A stretch of 31,964 nucleotides of DNA from CBDHDN01 sp965261585 (lineage in GTDB: Bacteria; Pseudomonadota; Alphaproteobacteria; UBA6615), in contig CBDHDN010000038.1 in NCBI GenBank assembly GCA_965261585.1, forward strand, positions 1-31,964. Reading direction: 5' to 3'. Shown one piece after another: positions 10,158-18,014 of the stretch. A program made the translations under genes and the position numbers. The number at the start of each line of letters is the position of its first letter. The first letter of the stretch is position 1. Below the pieces are notes generated by a model. It was given only the letters and a program-made list of their open reading frames with translations. It was not told the DNA's origin and made no database searches.

Positions 10158-10192
10158 GCACGAATCTCGCAACGATGGGTGGAATCGACCGG

Positions 10193-10198
10193 AATATA
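10193..10198 (-). promoter_or_regulatory. Possible -10 box upstream of gpmI
   Basis: On the minus strand TATATT lies 35 nt before the gpmI ATG at 10157. I do not see a good -35 box at the right distance, so this is only a weak candidate. It matters because the accessory insert has separated gpmI from the upstream rlmH cluster. Confidence 0.3.
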
Positions 10199-10289
10199 GG
10201 GTGTCGCGTGGCGCCCGCCTAGAGCCTAGTCGCCGACCATGGCATCAATGTTGCGGCACCCGAGCGGCGCTCTGGCAGCCTTTTTCGGT

Positions 10290-10310
10290 GTAATAACATC
10301 CGTAATACAT
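10290..10310 (+). promoter_or_regulatory. Direct repeat, candidate antitoxin operator
   Basis: GTAATAACAT (10290-10299) and GTAATACAT (10302-10310) are direct repeats 12 bp apart, next to a TATGCT (10313-10318) that could be a -10 box for the antitoxin gene. Antitoxins with AbrB-like folds usually repress their own operon from sites like this. The operator role is inferred from position. Confidence 0.4.
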
Positions 10311-10335
10311 GCTATGCTCCGTCATGGAGGTTCCG

Positions 10336-10566
10336 ATGACGAAGGCCATGAAGCTTCGCAAAGTTGGAAGTTCCCTTGGCTTCACCGTGCCAAAGGACGT
10401 CCTGGTCGATCTGGGTCTGCAGGAAGGGGACGATCTCTACCTGATACGAACGCCCGATGGCGTGCTGCTCACGCCATACGACCCCGATTTCACGGAGGTT
10501 CTCGATGACAGCCGCGACTTCATGCGGCGCCATCGCAACGCGATGAAGAAGCTGGCTGAGGGCTAG
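10336..10566 (+). CDS. AbrB/MazE-family antitoxin
   Basis: This 76-residue protein has an N-terminal AbrB/SpoVT-type swapped-hairpin DNA-binding domain: MTKAMKLRKVGSSLGFTVPK, with LGLQEGDDLYLIRTPDGVLL completing it by about residue 49. A charged C-terminal tail (DDSRDFMRRHRNAMKKLAEG) probably wraps the toxin. The start at 10336 follows GGAGG at 10326-10330 by five bases; earlier in-frame ATGs at 10309 and 10324 have no such site. The Doc toxin gene that would normally overlap its stop is now about 1 kb away, because an IS630-family element has inserted in the TA of the TAG stop. The first base of the element restores TAG, so the protein is unchanged. Confidence 0.85.
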   Translation: MTKAMKLRKVGSSLGFTVPKDVLVDLGLQEGDDLYLIRTPDGVLLTPYDPDFTEVLDDSRDFMRRHRNAMKKLAEG

Positions 10567-11615
10567 AGCACATCCGGTTTAGACGGAATATCCTGCATTG
10601 ACGAGGTAGTTTCTGCATTCGGTTGGAGAGAATTCATCGAGGGCGTTTCCAATTGCCCGCCAGAGGTCATCGACGGTTCTGGCGCCGACCTTGCGGAGAA
10701 TGGCTTTGAGCTTGGCGAAGACCTGTTCGATGGGATTGAGATCGGGGCTGTAGGGCGGCAGGTAGAGCGGGGTTGCGCCGACCGCCTCAATGGCCTCGTG
10801 TACGCCGGCGACCTTGTGGGAGGAGAGGTTGTCCATGATGACGATGTCGCCCGCGGACAGGGTCGGGACCAGGGCTTGCTGGACCCAGGCAAGGAAGCTT
10901 GCGCCGTTGATCGGGCCATCGAAAACGCAGGGCGCGGTGATCCGGTCGTGACGCAGGGCGGCAATGAACGTGGTTGTCTTCCAGTGGCCATGGGGAATGG
11001 CCGCCACCACCCGTTCGCCGCGCGGTGCCCGGCCATAACGCCGGGCCATGTTCGTCCGCGCCCAGGTCTCGTCGAGAAAGACCAGCCGTTCGGCAATCAG
11101 CCCAGGTTGCTCGTTGCGCCAAGTGGCTCGCGCCGCCGCGACGTCAGGGCGCTCCTGCTCGGCGGCGTGGGCTGTCTTTTTTTGCGACTCAGCCCCTGAG
11201 CCAGAAGAAAGTCGCCAAGCGTCGAGCGCTTCGCCTCGATCCCCTCGGCGGCCAGCAAGACGCAAAGCTCGTCAATGGTGATGTCGCAATTCTCCATCAC
11301 CAGAGCCCGAATGCGATCGCCATGGGGAGCCAGTTTCGATTTCTTCCAGCCACCGTATTTGTCGGCTTTGATCGTGCCCCGCTGCTTCCAACGCTGCATC
11401 AGCTTCACAACAAAGCTGATGCTCACATCAAATTGCTTCGCCGCCGCATTGCGAGAGGTCCCCGATTCAACAACTCGAACAACTCGTTCACGAAGATCTT
11501 CCGAATAAGGTCGTGTCATCCATGGCTGGCCTCCTTTAACCCAGCTCATAGCTTGAATCACTTTTTGCGACCCTTGGGAATCCCCTTTTTGATTCTGTCT
11601 ATGCCGGACCCGCTC
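10566..11615 (-). mobile_element. IS630-family insertion sequence
   Basis: The 1050-bp element is bounded by TA on both sides (10564-10565 and 11616-11617), the target duplication of IS630/Tc1-type transposition. Its ends are imperfect inverted repeats. The left end reads GAGCACATCCGGTTTAGACG. The right end, read inward on the other strand, reads GAGCGGGTCCGGCATAGACA, and a further GAAT matches on both. It carries one transposase in two overlapping frames on the minus strand. It sits exactly between an antitoxin and its Doc toxin. The good terminal repeats, the exact TA duplication and the complete DDE residues suggest a recent and possibly active insertion. Confidence 0.92.
10579..11519 (-). 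CDS. IS630-family transposase, two frames joined by a -1 shift
   Basis: The DDE transposase is encoded in two frames. The first frame starts at the ATG at 11519 (MTRPYSEDLRERVVRVVESG) and holds a helix-turn-helix (AAAKQFDVSISFVVKLMQRW). The second holds the catalytic core: VFLDETW (first Asp), VIMDNLSSHK (second Asp) and SPDLNPIEQVFAKLK (Glu). The frames meet at an A7 run on the minus strand (T7 at 11177-11183). A -1 shift there gives SQKKTAHAAEQERPDV and a product of about 313 residues, normal for the family. Such A-runs drive ribosomal or transcriptional slippage in many IS elements, so I read this as programmed rather than broken. A simple indel remains possible. Confidence 0.88.
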
Positions 11616-11617
11616 TA

Positions 11618-12028
11618 GTGGAGCCAGTATGGCTGACGACGCGCACCGTGCGGTTGCTGCATGCCCAGAGTATCCAGGCGTTCGGTGGATCACCGGGACT
11701 GCGTGACGAGGGTCTCCTGGAAAGCGCCGTAGACCGGGCGCGCAACGTCTATGCCTACGCCGACGATCCGTCCCTGTTCGAGTTGGCCGCGACATATTGT
11801 GCCGGCATTGTGCGGAACCATCCGTTTGTTGACGGCAACAAACGCGCCGGTTTGCTGGCGGCTCGCGCCTTCATTTTTCAGAACGGCTATCTCTTCGAGC
11901 CCAAGGAGGTAGACGAAGTGAAACTGATCATGGCGCTCGCCGCCGGCGAGTTGGACGAGCCAGCCCTGGTCGCATGGTTCGCCGATTTCTCGACCCCCAA
12001 GCCCGGCGATCCACAAGGGGGCCGTTGA
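11618..12028 (+). CDS. doc: Doc-type (Fic fold) toxin
   Basis: Doc toxins are Fic-fold kinases that phosphorylate EF-Tu and stop translation. This 136-residue protein shows the active-site loop HPFVDGNKRAG at about residues 67-77, matching H-x-F-x-[DN]-G-N-K-R. The N-terminal LLHAQSIQAFGGSPGLRDEG and RDEGLLESAVDRARN are also typical of the death-on-curing family. The start is a GTG at 11618, immediately after the TA duplicated by the IS630 element. In the uninterrupted sequence this GTG would share its G with the antitoxin stop (TAGTG), giving translational coupling. In the present arrangement no good ribosome site precedes it, so expression is probably low or driven from the element. It converges on the acyl-CoA synthetase gene. 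Confidence 0.9.
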   Translation: MEPVWLTTRTVRLLHAQSIQAFGGSPGLRDEGLLESAVDRARNVYAYADDPSLFELAATYCAGIVRNHPFVDGNKRAGLLAARAFIFQNGYLFEPKEVDEVKLIMALAAGELDEPALVAWFADFSTPKPGDPQGGR

Positions 12029-12070
12029 AGCGTCTCTCCGGCGCCTCGGCTCCGGATGCTGGTCCCGAGT

Positions 12071-13810
12071 TCACGCGGTCTCGACGGCGTCTATGCCAAG
12101 CTCCTGCATCATCTGATCGCGCATGACGAACTTCTTCGGCTTGCCGGTCACTGTCATCGGCAGGACGTCCTTGAAGCGGACATGGGCTGGGACCTTGAAG
12201 TGCGCGATGCGCTCCTTGCAAAAGGCCTTCACCGCGGCCCCTTCCAGCGTCTGGCCCGGCTTCGTGACGATCCACACACAGACGAGCTCGCCATAGCGCG
12301 CATCGGGAATGCCGAAGGCCTGCACCTGCGAAACGCCGGGATGGGTGTACAGAAACTCCTCGATCTCGCGCGGGTAGATGTTCTCACCGCCGCGGCAGAT
12401 CATGTCCTTCACCCGCCCGGTGATGTTGCAGTAGCCCATCGCGTCGAGAGCCGCCAAATCACCGGTGTGCATCCAACCGTCGGCGTCGATGCTGTTGCGG
12501 GTCTGCGCCTCGTCGTCCCAGTAGCCCTGCATCACCGAATAACCGCGGGTCAGCAGCTCACCCTGCACGCCCACCTCGACCGTCGCGCCGGTCTCATCGA
12601 CAATCTTCACCTCCACGTGCGGGTGCACGCGGCCGACGGAGGAAACTCGCTTCTCCAGCGGGTCATCGACGCCGCTCTGGAACGAGACGGGGCTTGTCTC
12701 GGTCATGCCGTAGGCGATCGTCACCTCGCGCATGTTCAGCCGCGAGGTGACCTGCTTCATGACTTCGATCGGGCAGGGTGCTCCGGCCATGATGCCGGTC
12801 CGCAAATGGGAGAGGTCGTAGGATTCACTGTCGAGCAGCTCGAGTTCGGCGACGAACATCGTCGGCACGCCATAGAGCGCCGTGCACCGCTCATCGGCGG
12901 CAACGCGCAAGGTGGTCTGGGGCTCGAACCCCTGGCCCGGCACGACCATTGTCGCGCCTTTTGTGACACAGCCGAGCGTGCCAATCACCATGCCGAAGCA
13001 ATGGTAGAACGGCACCGGAATACACAGGCGGTCGTCCGCCGTGAATTCCATTGTCGCGGTCGTGAATTGTGCATTGTTGACGATGTTGCGGTGGGTCAGA
13101 CAGGCGCCCTTGGGCAGACCCGTCGTGCCGCTCGTGAACTGGATGTTGATCGGATCGTTGCGGTCCAGGCCGCGTGTGCCATCATCCAGGACGGCGACGC
13201 CGACGGCCCGCCCGGATGCGACCACGTCGTCGAACGCAAGCATCCCCGCAGGGATCTCATCGCCCATGCAGATAATTGCCTCGAGCCGCGGCAGCTTCGG
13301 GGCTTTCAGGTCCCCGGGGTCGGCGTCGGCAAGTTCCGGCGCAAGCTCCGCCAGCATGCCGGCATAATCGGATGACTTGAAACGCCGCGCGGTGATCAGT
13401 CCCTTGCACGCCACCTTGTTGAGCGCGTACTCCAGCTCGAACACCCGATAGGCCGGGTTGATGTTGACCAGGATAACGCCAAGCCTGGCGGTGGCGAACT
13501 GGGCCAGCAGCCATTCATAGCGGTTCGGCGACCAGACCCCGACGCGGTCGCCGTTGGCAAACCCCAACTGATGCAGTCCGCCGGCGAGTGCATCAACCTC
13601 GGTATCGAACGCCGTGTAGCTGCGGCGGATATCCTGCTCCGGAAAGACCGCCGCCTCGCGTTGCGCGTACCGCGCGACCGTCTCCTTGAGGCAGCTGGGA
13701 ATGGTGAGTTCAAGTAGCGGCATGTCAGTGCGCCCGGCGACATGGGACGCGCCGCGGATCGGGCCAATGCCCAGCCCACTCGTGTGGCCGCTGACGTCCT
13801 CAACCGCCAT
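12071..13810 (-). CDS. AMP-binding acyl-CoA synthetase (fatty-acid type)
   Basis: This enzyme of the ANL family activates a carboxylic acid, probably a fatty acid, through an acyl-adenylate to the CoA thioester. The 579-residue protein shows the ATP-binding P-loop IQFTSGTTGLPKGACLTH, the AYGMTETSPVSF motif, the GWMHTGDLAALD hinge region, GRVKDMICRGGENIYP, and the C-terminal catalytic Lys in MTVTGKPKKF. The ATG at 13810 keeps an N-terminal GASHVAGRTDMPLLELTI stretch resembling relatives; a shorter start at 13723 is possible. A longer open frame reaching 14158 would run through rlmH on the same strand and is rejected. The gene is in the accessory segment between gpmI and rlmH. Chain-length preference cannot be read from the sequence. 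Confidence 0.9.
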   Translation of the reverse strand: MAVEDVSGHTSGLGIGPIRGASHVAGRTDMPLLELTIPSCLKETVARYAQREAAVFPEQDIRRSYTAFDTEVDALAGGLHQLGFANGDRVGVWSPNRYEWLLAQFATARLGVILVNINPAYRVFELEYALNKVACKGLITARRFKSSDYAGMLAELAPELADADPGDLKAPKLPRLEAIICMGDEIPAGMLAFDDVVASGRAVGVAVLDDGTRGLDRNDPINIQFTSGTTGLPKGACLTHRNIVNNAQFTTATMEFTADDRLCIPVPFYHCFGMVIGTLGCVTKGATMVVPGQGFEPQTTLRVAADERCTALYGVPTMFVAELELLDSESYDLSHLRTGIMAGAPCPIEVMKQVTSRLNMREVTIAYGMTETSPVSFQSGVDDPLEKRVSSVGRVHPHVEVKIVDETGATVEVGVQGELLTRGYSVMQGYWDDEAQTRNSIDADGWMHTGDLAALDAMGYCNITGRVKDMICRGGENIYPREIEEFLYTHPGVSQVQAFGIPDARYGELVCVWIVTKPGQTLEGAAVKAFCKERIAHFKVPAHVRFKDVLPMTVTGKPKKFVMRDQMMQELGIDAVETA

Positions 13811-13956
13811 GTCGCCCTCCGGCAGCGCCAACACCGCGAGCGAGCGTATCATGGGCCGGTGCGATCGGCCACGCGGCGGGGCAGGTCTCCCGACCCTGAT
13901 CGCGCCGACGCCAGCGCGAATATCGCTGCCCCGGATGGGGTCGCCAGACGGCCTCG

Positions 13957-14418
13957 CTATGCCCGGTGGTAGGGGTGGCCGGCCAGGATCTGCTGGGCCC
14001 GGTAGAGCTGCTCGGCCAGCATGCCGCGGACCAGCTGGTGCGGCCAGGTCATCGGCCCCAGCGACAGGGTGACGTCGGCGCGCCGCAGTACCGCCTCGCC
14101 GTGCCCATCGGCGCCGCCGATCACGAGCGCCACGTCGCGCACGCCCTCGTCCTGCCAATCGCGCAGACGGTTGGCCCAGGCGATGCTCGCCATCGCCTTA
14201 CCGCGGCTGTCGAGGACGACGCAGACCGCACCGTCCGGCAAGGCTTCCAACAGCGCCGCGCCTTCCGCCGCGACCAGGGCGGCGCCGGCGAGCCGCCGCC
14301 GCACGTCGATCTCGCGCAGGCTCAGGCGCCACGCCGTTATCCGGTTTACGTAATGGTCGTAGAGTGCCGCCTCGGGCCCGCTACGGGCCCGCCCGACGGC
14401 GGCTATCGCGATCCGCAT
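13957..14418 (-). CDS. rlmH: 23S rRNA (pseudouridine1915-N3)-methyltransferase
   Basis: RlmH is a SPOUT methyltransferase that methylates pseudouridine 1915 in helix 69 of 23S rRNA on assembled 70S ribosomes. The 153-residue protein begins MRIAIAAVGRARSGPE. It has VVLDSRGKAMASIAWANRL, VALVIGGADGHGEAVLRRAD (the SAM-binding knot) and SLGPMTWPHQLVRGMLAEQL, and ends GHPYHRA, all signatures of the family. It follows rsfS by 53 nt, the usual alphaproteobacterial order. Downstream, where gpmI would be expected next, lies the accessory segment. Confidence 0.97.
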   Translation of the reverse strand: MRIAIAAVGRARSGPEAALYDHYVNRITAWRLSLREIDVRRRLAGAALVAAEGAALLEALPDGAVCVVLDSRGKAMASIAWANRLRDWQDEGVRDVALVIGGADGHGEAVLRRADVTLSLGPMTWPHQLVRGMLAEQLYRAQQILAGHPYHRA

Positions 14419-14471
14419 GGGTGCGCCGCGAGGCGCGGCGCTATGGCGGCGGCGTCACGCCGCCGGCCCCG

Positions 14472-14870
14472 TCATGCCGACAGCGGGCGCAACCGCGGCC
14501 GTTCCGACAGTTCGGCCTCCCACAGCTTCTCCAGATCGTAGTGCGCGCGCACCTCGGGCCGGAACAAATGGACGATCACGTCGCCGGCGTCGACCAGCAC
14601 CCAATCCTTGTTGTCACGCCCCTCGGCGGCGACACGCCCCAGGCCGCTGTGCTTCAGCTTGTAGATCAGATGGTCTGCCATGGCGTCGATCTTGCGCGCC
14701 GACGCGCCGCTGGCGACGACCATATAGTCTGCAATGCTGGTTTTGCCTGCAAGGGGGATGACCCGTACGTCTTCAGCCAGGTCATCGTCGAGGGAACGTT
14801 CCACGATGTCGAGAACTTGATCCACGGTTGGTAGCGGTATCCGCTTGGCTTTCGTTGCGATGGCTGTCAC
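14472..14870 (-). CDS. rsfS: Ribosomal silencing factor RsfS
   Basis: RsfS binds ribosomal protein L14 on the 50S subunit and blocks joining with 30S, slowing translation in starvation. The 132-residue protein contains VIPLAGKTSIADYMVVASG, SARKIDAMADHL, and DWVLVDAGDVIVHLF, followed by YDLEKLW, the standard RsfS/Iojap core. The start is a GTG at 14870 that overlaps the nadD stop by four bases (GTGA), which fixes the start and implies coupled translation. The extra N-terminal 15 residues are basic and variable. Confidence 0.96.
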   Translation of the reverse strand: MTAIATKAKRIPLPTVDQVLDIVERSLDDDLAEDVRVIPLAGKTSIADYMVVASGASARKIDAMADHLIYKLKHSGLGRVAAEGRDNKDWVLVDAGDVIVHLFRPEVRAHYDLEKLWEAELSERPRLRPLSA

Positions 14871-15499
14871 CTCACATGTTCGTTCCTACCAGCGCTGCGA
14901 TCCGCGGTCCTGGCGGCCCGCAGCTGCGTCGCGGAGGCACGATGCCGCCGAATGGGCAGATAGACCCACGCCGGTGGCCGCTCGGTTGCCAGCAACCGCG
15001 CCCGCTCCGCGGGCAGACGGGACCCCTTGAACCGGTGCGCCGCGATTCCGCCTAACGCTCTAAAATCATAGGGCTCACGGGCGAAAACCGCAATGACGGT
15101 ACGGTGAAAGATCCATGTCCAGCGCCGCCAGGCCGGCAGCTCGGCCAGGTTGTCTGCGCCCATCAACCAGACGAAGCGGGTCTCCGGGCAACGGCGGGTC
15201 AGGACCGTGAGCGTGTCCACGGTGTAGCGTGTCCCCAACCGGGTTTCCAGATTGCTAACCCGGATCCGCCGGTCCCCGGCGGCGGCCCGGGCGCACGCCA
15301 TGCGCTCGTCCAGCGGCGCCATGTCGGCCGCCGATTTCAGCGGGTTCTGGGGCGACACCAGCCACCAGACCTCGTCGAGCGCCAGCCGGCGCAGCGCCTC
15401 TTGCGTGACGTGCCGGTGGCCGTCGTGGACCGGGTTGAATGACCCGCCAAGCAGCCCGACACGGCGCCCCCGCAGCAGCGGGCTGGACAGCGTCGGCAC
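14867..15499 (-). CDS. nadD: Nicotinate-nucleotide adenylyltransferase
   Basis: NadD transfers AMP from ATP to nicotinate mononucleotide to make deamido-NAD, a required step of NAD synthesis. The 210-residue protein has the nucleotidyltransferase motif VGLLGGSFNPVHDGH near residues 14-28, WWLVSPQNPLK, RYTVDTL, and FVWLMGADNLAELPAWRRW, all diagnostic. The family's C-terminal SST-like motif appears here as HRASATQLRA. The start is a GTG at 15499; no nearer ATG keeps the N-terminal strand. It lies 47 nt after proA and overlaps rsfS by four bases. Confidence 0.95.
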   Translation of the reverse strand: MPTLSSPLLRGRRVGLLGGSFNPVHDGHRHVTQEALRRLALDEVWWLVSPQNPLKSAADMAPLDERMACARAAAGDRRIRVSNLETRLGTRYTVDTLTVLTRRCPETRFVWLMGADNLAELPAWRRWTWIFHRTVIAVFAREPYDFRALGGIAAHRFKGSRLPAERARLLATERPPAWVYLPIRRHRASATQLRAARTADRSAGRNEHVR

Positions 15500-15546
15500 G
15501 TCGCGACTCGGCTGGATTGGCTTGGCGATGGCGGGGCGCCCAGTCG

Positions 15547-16893
15547 TCAGGGGCGCGACTGCCCGGTGCCGCGGACGAGATATTTGTAGGTAGTCAGCTG
15601 CTCGACGCCGACCGGCCCGCGGGCGTGCAGCCTGCCCGTGGCGATACCGATCTCGGCGCCCATGCCAAACTCGCCACCGTCGGCGAATTGCGTCGACGCG
15701 TTGTGCATGACGATGGCGCTGTCGACCCGGTCGAGGAACGCCGCCGCGGCCGCTTCGTCCTCGGTGATGATTGCGTCGGTGTGGTTGGACCCATGGGCGC
15801 CGATATGCTCGATCGCGCCCTCGACGCCGTCGACGACCTTCACCGCGATGATGCTGTCCTCGTATTCGGTGTCCCAGTCCTCTGCCGTTGCCGCCTTCAC
15901 CCGCGCGCCCGAGGCCTGAGTCGCGGCGTCGCCGCGCACCTCGCAGCCCGCCGCGATCAGGTCACCGACGACCGCCGGCAGGATCGCGTCGGCGACGATG
16001 CGGTCGACCAGCAGTGTCTCCGTTGCGCCGCAGATGCCGGTGCGCCGCATCTTGGCGTTGAGGGTGATGGACCGCGCCATGGCCGGCTTCGCGGCGCCGT
16101 CGATATAGGTGTGGCACAGGCCTTCGAGATGAGCGAAGACCGGGATCCGGCTTTCGTTCTGAACTCGTTCGATCAGCGACTTGCCGCCGCGTGGCACGAT
16201 GACGTCCACGTCGTCGGCCATGGTCAGCAGGATCCCGACGGCCGCCCGATCGGTTGTCGGCACGGCTTGGATGGCGGCCTCCGGCAGCCCCGCGGCCACG
16301 AGCCCCTGTTGCAGGCAAGCGAGAATGGCTCCGGAGGAACGGCAGCTCTCCGAGCCGCCCCGCAGGATGACGGCGTTGCCGGACTTGAGGCACAGCGCGC
16401 CGGCATCGGCGGTGACGTTCGGCCGCGATTCGTAGATCACGCCGATCACGCCGATGGGCACCCGTACCCGGGTGATCTTGAGGCCGTTGGGCCGGTCCCA
16501 TTCGGCCAGGGTCGCGCCCACGGGATCGGCCAGCCCGGCAATATCGTCCAGGCCCATGGCCATGGCCTCGATCCGCGTCTCATCGAGGCGCAGCCGATCG
16601 ATGAAGGCGCCCTTGGTGCTCCGCGCCTCGGCCGCCTCGACATCGCGCGCGTTGGCCGCCAGGATCTCCGCCACACTGCCCCGGATGGCCGCGGCGGCTG
16701 CGTGCAGGGCCGCGTTCTTGGTCTCCGTCGACGCGTGGGCGACAGCCGCCGCGGCGCCCCGCGCGGCACGGCCCAGCGCATGCATCTGTTGCTCGATCTC
16801 GCGGTGCGTGTCAAGCGTTTCAACGGCGGTCAAATCACTACCCTCCTGCTCGCCGAGCCTCAGCGAATCGGCAAACAAATCAATAGTGGTCAA
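15547..16893 (-). CDS. proA: Glutamate-5-semialdehyde dehydrogenase (gamma-glutamyl phosphate reductase)
   Basis: ProA reduces gamma-glutamyl phosphate with NADPH to glutamate semialdehyde, the second step of proline synthesis. Conserved blocks are RVPIGVIGVIYESRPNV, LRGGSESCRSS, and MRRTGICGATETLL containing the catalytic Cys, with EFGMGAEIGIATGRLHARGP near the end. As drawn, the protein is 448 residues from a TTG at 16893 that overlaps the proB stop by four bases (TTGA). Family members are usually nearer 420-430, so an internal start, for example the ATG at 16785 (MHALGRAARGAA), is also possible. It forms the proline unit with proB, in the usual alphaproteobacterial proB-proA order. Confidence 0.96.
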   Translation of the reverse strand: MTTIDLFADSLRLGEQEGSDLTAVETLDTHREIEQQMHALGRAARGAAAAVAHASTETKNAALHAAAAAIRGSVAEILAANARDVEAAEARSTKGAFIDRLRLDETRIEAMAMGLDDIAGLADPVGATLAEWDRPNGLKITRVRVPIGVIGVIYESRPNVTADAGALCLKSGNAVILRGGSESCRSSGAILACLQQGLVAAGLPEAAIQAVPTTDRAAVGILLTMADDVDVIVPRGGKSLIERVQNESRIPVFAHLEGLCHTYIDGAAKPAMARSITLNAKMRRTGICGATETLLVDRIVADAILPAVVGDLIAAGCEVRGDAATQASGARVKAATAEDWDTEYEDSIIAVKVVDGVEGAIEHIGAHGSNHTDAIITEDEAAAAAFLDRVDSAIVMHNASTQFADGGEFGMGAEIGIATGRLHARGPVGVEQLTTYKYLVRGTGQSRP

Positions 16894-18014
16894 GCCAGGA
16901 CCATATCGTCCCGATGGACCATTTCCTCCCGTCCACGATACCCCAGAATGTCCTCGATTTCACTGCTCTTGTGGCCAAGGATAAGACGCGCATCGCTTGC
17001 CGAATAGGCGATAAGGCCGCGTGCCAGGACACCCCCGTCGGGATCCTTGACGACAACCGGATCGCCGCGCTCGAAGTTGCCGTCGATGCGGGCGACGCCG
17101 GCCGGCAGCAGGCTCTTGCCGGCCTTCAGGGCGCGCGCGGCACCGGCATCGACGGTGACGATGCCAACCGGGTTGAGGGCGCCGGCGATCCACTGTTTGC
17201 GGGCCTTGCGCGGCCCTTCGCGGGGCACGAACCAAGTCGCCCGGGCACCGCTGTCCAGCGCCCATAGCGGGTGCAGCTCGCGCCCGTTCGTGATCGCCAG
17301 CCGGCAGCCCGCATCCATGGCGATGCGCGCCGCCTCCAGCTTCGTGATCATGCCGCCGGAGCCGTCGTCGGACTGGGGCTTGCCGGCCATCGCCACGATC
17401 TCCGGCGTGATCGCGCGCACCGTCGGGATCAGCTCGGCGGCCTCGTTGCCGCGCGGATCGGCCGTATATAGGCCGTCGATGTCGGTCAGCAGCACGCAGG
17501 TGTCGGCCGACATCATCTGCGCCACGCGGGCGGCCAGCCGGTCGTTGTCGCCGAAGCGGATCTCCTCCGTGGCGACCGTGTCGTTCTCGTTGATGACCGG
17601 TATCACGCCCAGCTGGACAAGCGCCTGCATGGTGTTGCGAGCGTTCAGATAGCGCCGCCGGTTCTCCGTCTCGTCGAGCGTCAGCAGGATCTGGGCGACC
17701 GCGATTCGGTGCCGGGCCAGCGCCTCTTGCCAGGCGTGCGCCAGGCGGATCTGGCCGACCGCCGCCGCGGCCTGGCTCTCCTCCAGCCGCAAGGTCCGGT
17801 TGCGCGGGCCGCGCGTCAGCCCGAGGCGCCGCCGGCCGACGGCAATGGCGCCGGACGAGACCAGCATGACGGCGCAGCCGCGCCCGTGCAGCGCCGCGAT
17901 GTCGTCGGCCAGCGCGTCCAGCCAGGACCGGCGGATATTGCCGTTGCCGTCGGTCAGCAGGGCGGAGCCGAGCTTGACCACAAGGCGCTGGGTCTTGGCC
18001 AGTGTCCCGTTCAT
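16890..18014 (-). CDS. proB: Glutamate 5-kinase with PUA domain
   Basis: ProB phosphorylates glutamate to gamma-glutamyl phosphate, the committed and proline-inhibited step of proline synthesis. The 374-residue protein has an amino-acid kinase domain with RLVVKLGSALLT, MLVSSGAIAVGRRRLGL, VIPVINENDTVATEEI, FGDNDRLAARVA and LLTDIDGLYTADPR. A C-terminal PUA domain begins around residue 280. The ATG at 18014 overlaps the obgE stop (ATGA), and the gene's own stop overlaps proA, so the three genes are translationally coupled. Confidence 0.97.
   Translation of the reverse strand: MNGTLAKTQRLVVKLGSALLTDGNGNIRRSWLDALADDIAALHGRGCAVMLVSSGAIAVGRRRLGLTRGPRNRTLRLEESQAAAAVGQIRLAHAWQEALARHRIAVAQILLTLDETENRRRYLNARNTMQALVQLGVIPVINENDTVATEEIRFGDNDRLAARVAQMMSADTCVLLTDIDGLYTADPRGNEAAELIPTVRAITPEIVAMAGKPQSDDGSGGMITKLEAARIAMDAGCRLAITNGRELHPLWALDSGARATWFVPREGPRKARKQWIAGALNPVGIVTVDAGAARALKAGKSLLPAGVARIDGNFERGDPVVVKDPDGGVLARGLIAYSASDARLILGHKSSEIEDILGYRGREEMVHRDDMVLA

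Noticed and set aside
10579..11519. IS630 transposase as a pseudogene
   Set aside because: The two frames meet at an A7 run in the -1 register and all DDE residues are intact, so programmed slippage is the simpler reading.
12056..13375. 439-codon open frame on the plus strand
   Set aside because: It is the antisense frame of the acyl-CoA synthetase; no motifs of its own.
13811..14158. N-terminal extension of the acyl-CoA synthetase frame
   Set aside because: The extension would overlap the end of rlmH and is low-complexity; the family starts near 13810.
15439..17007. 522-codon open frame on the plus strand
   Set aside because: It is antisense to nadD and proA, both certain; composition typical of a shadow.
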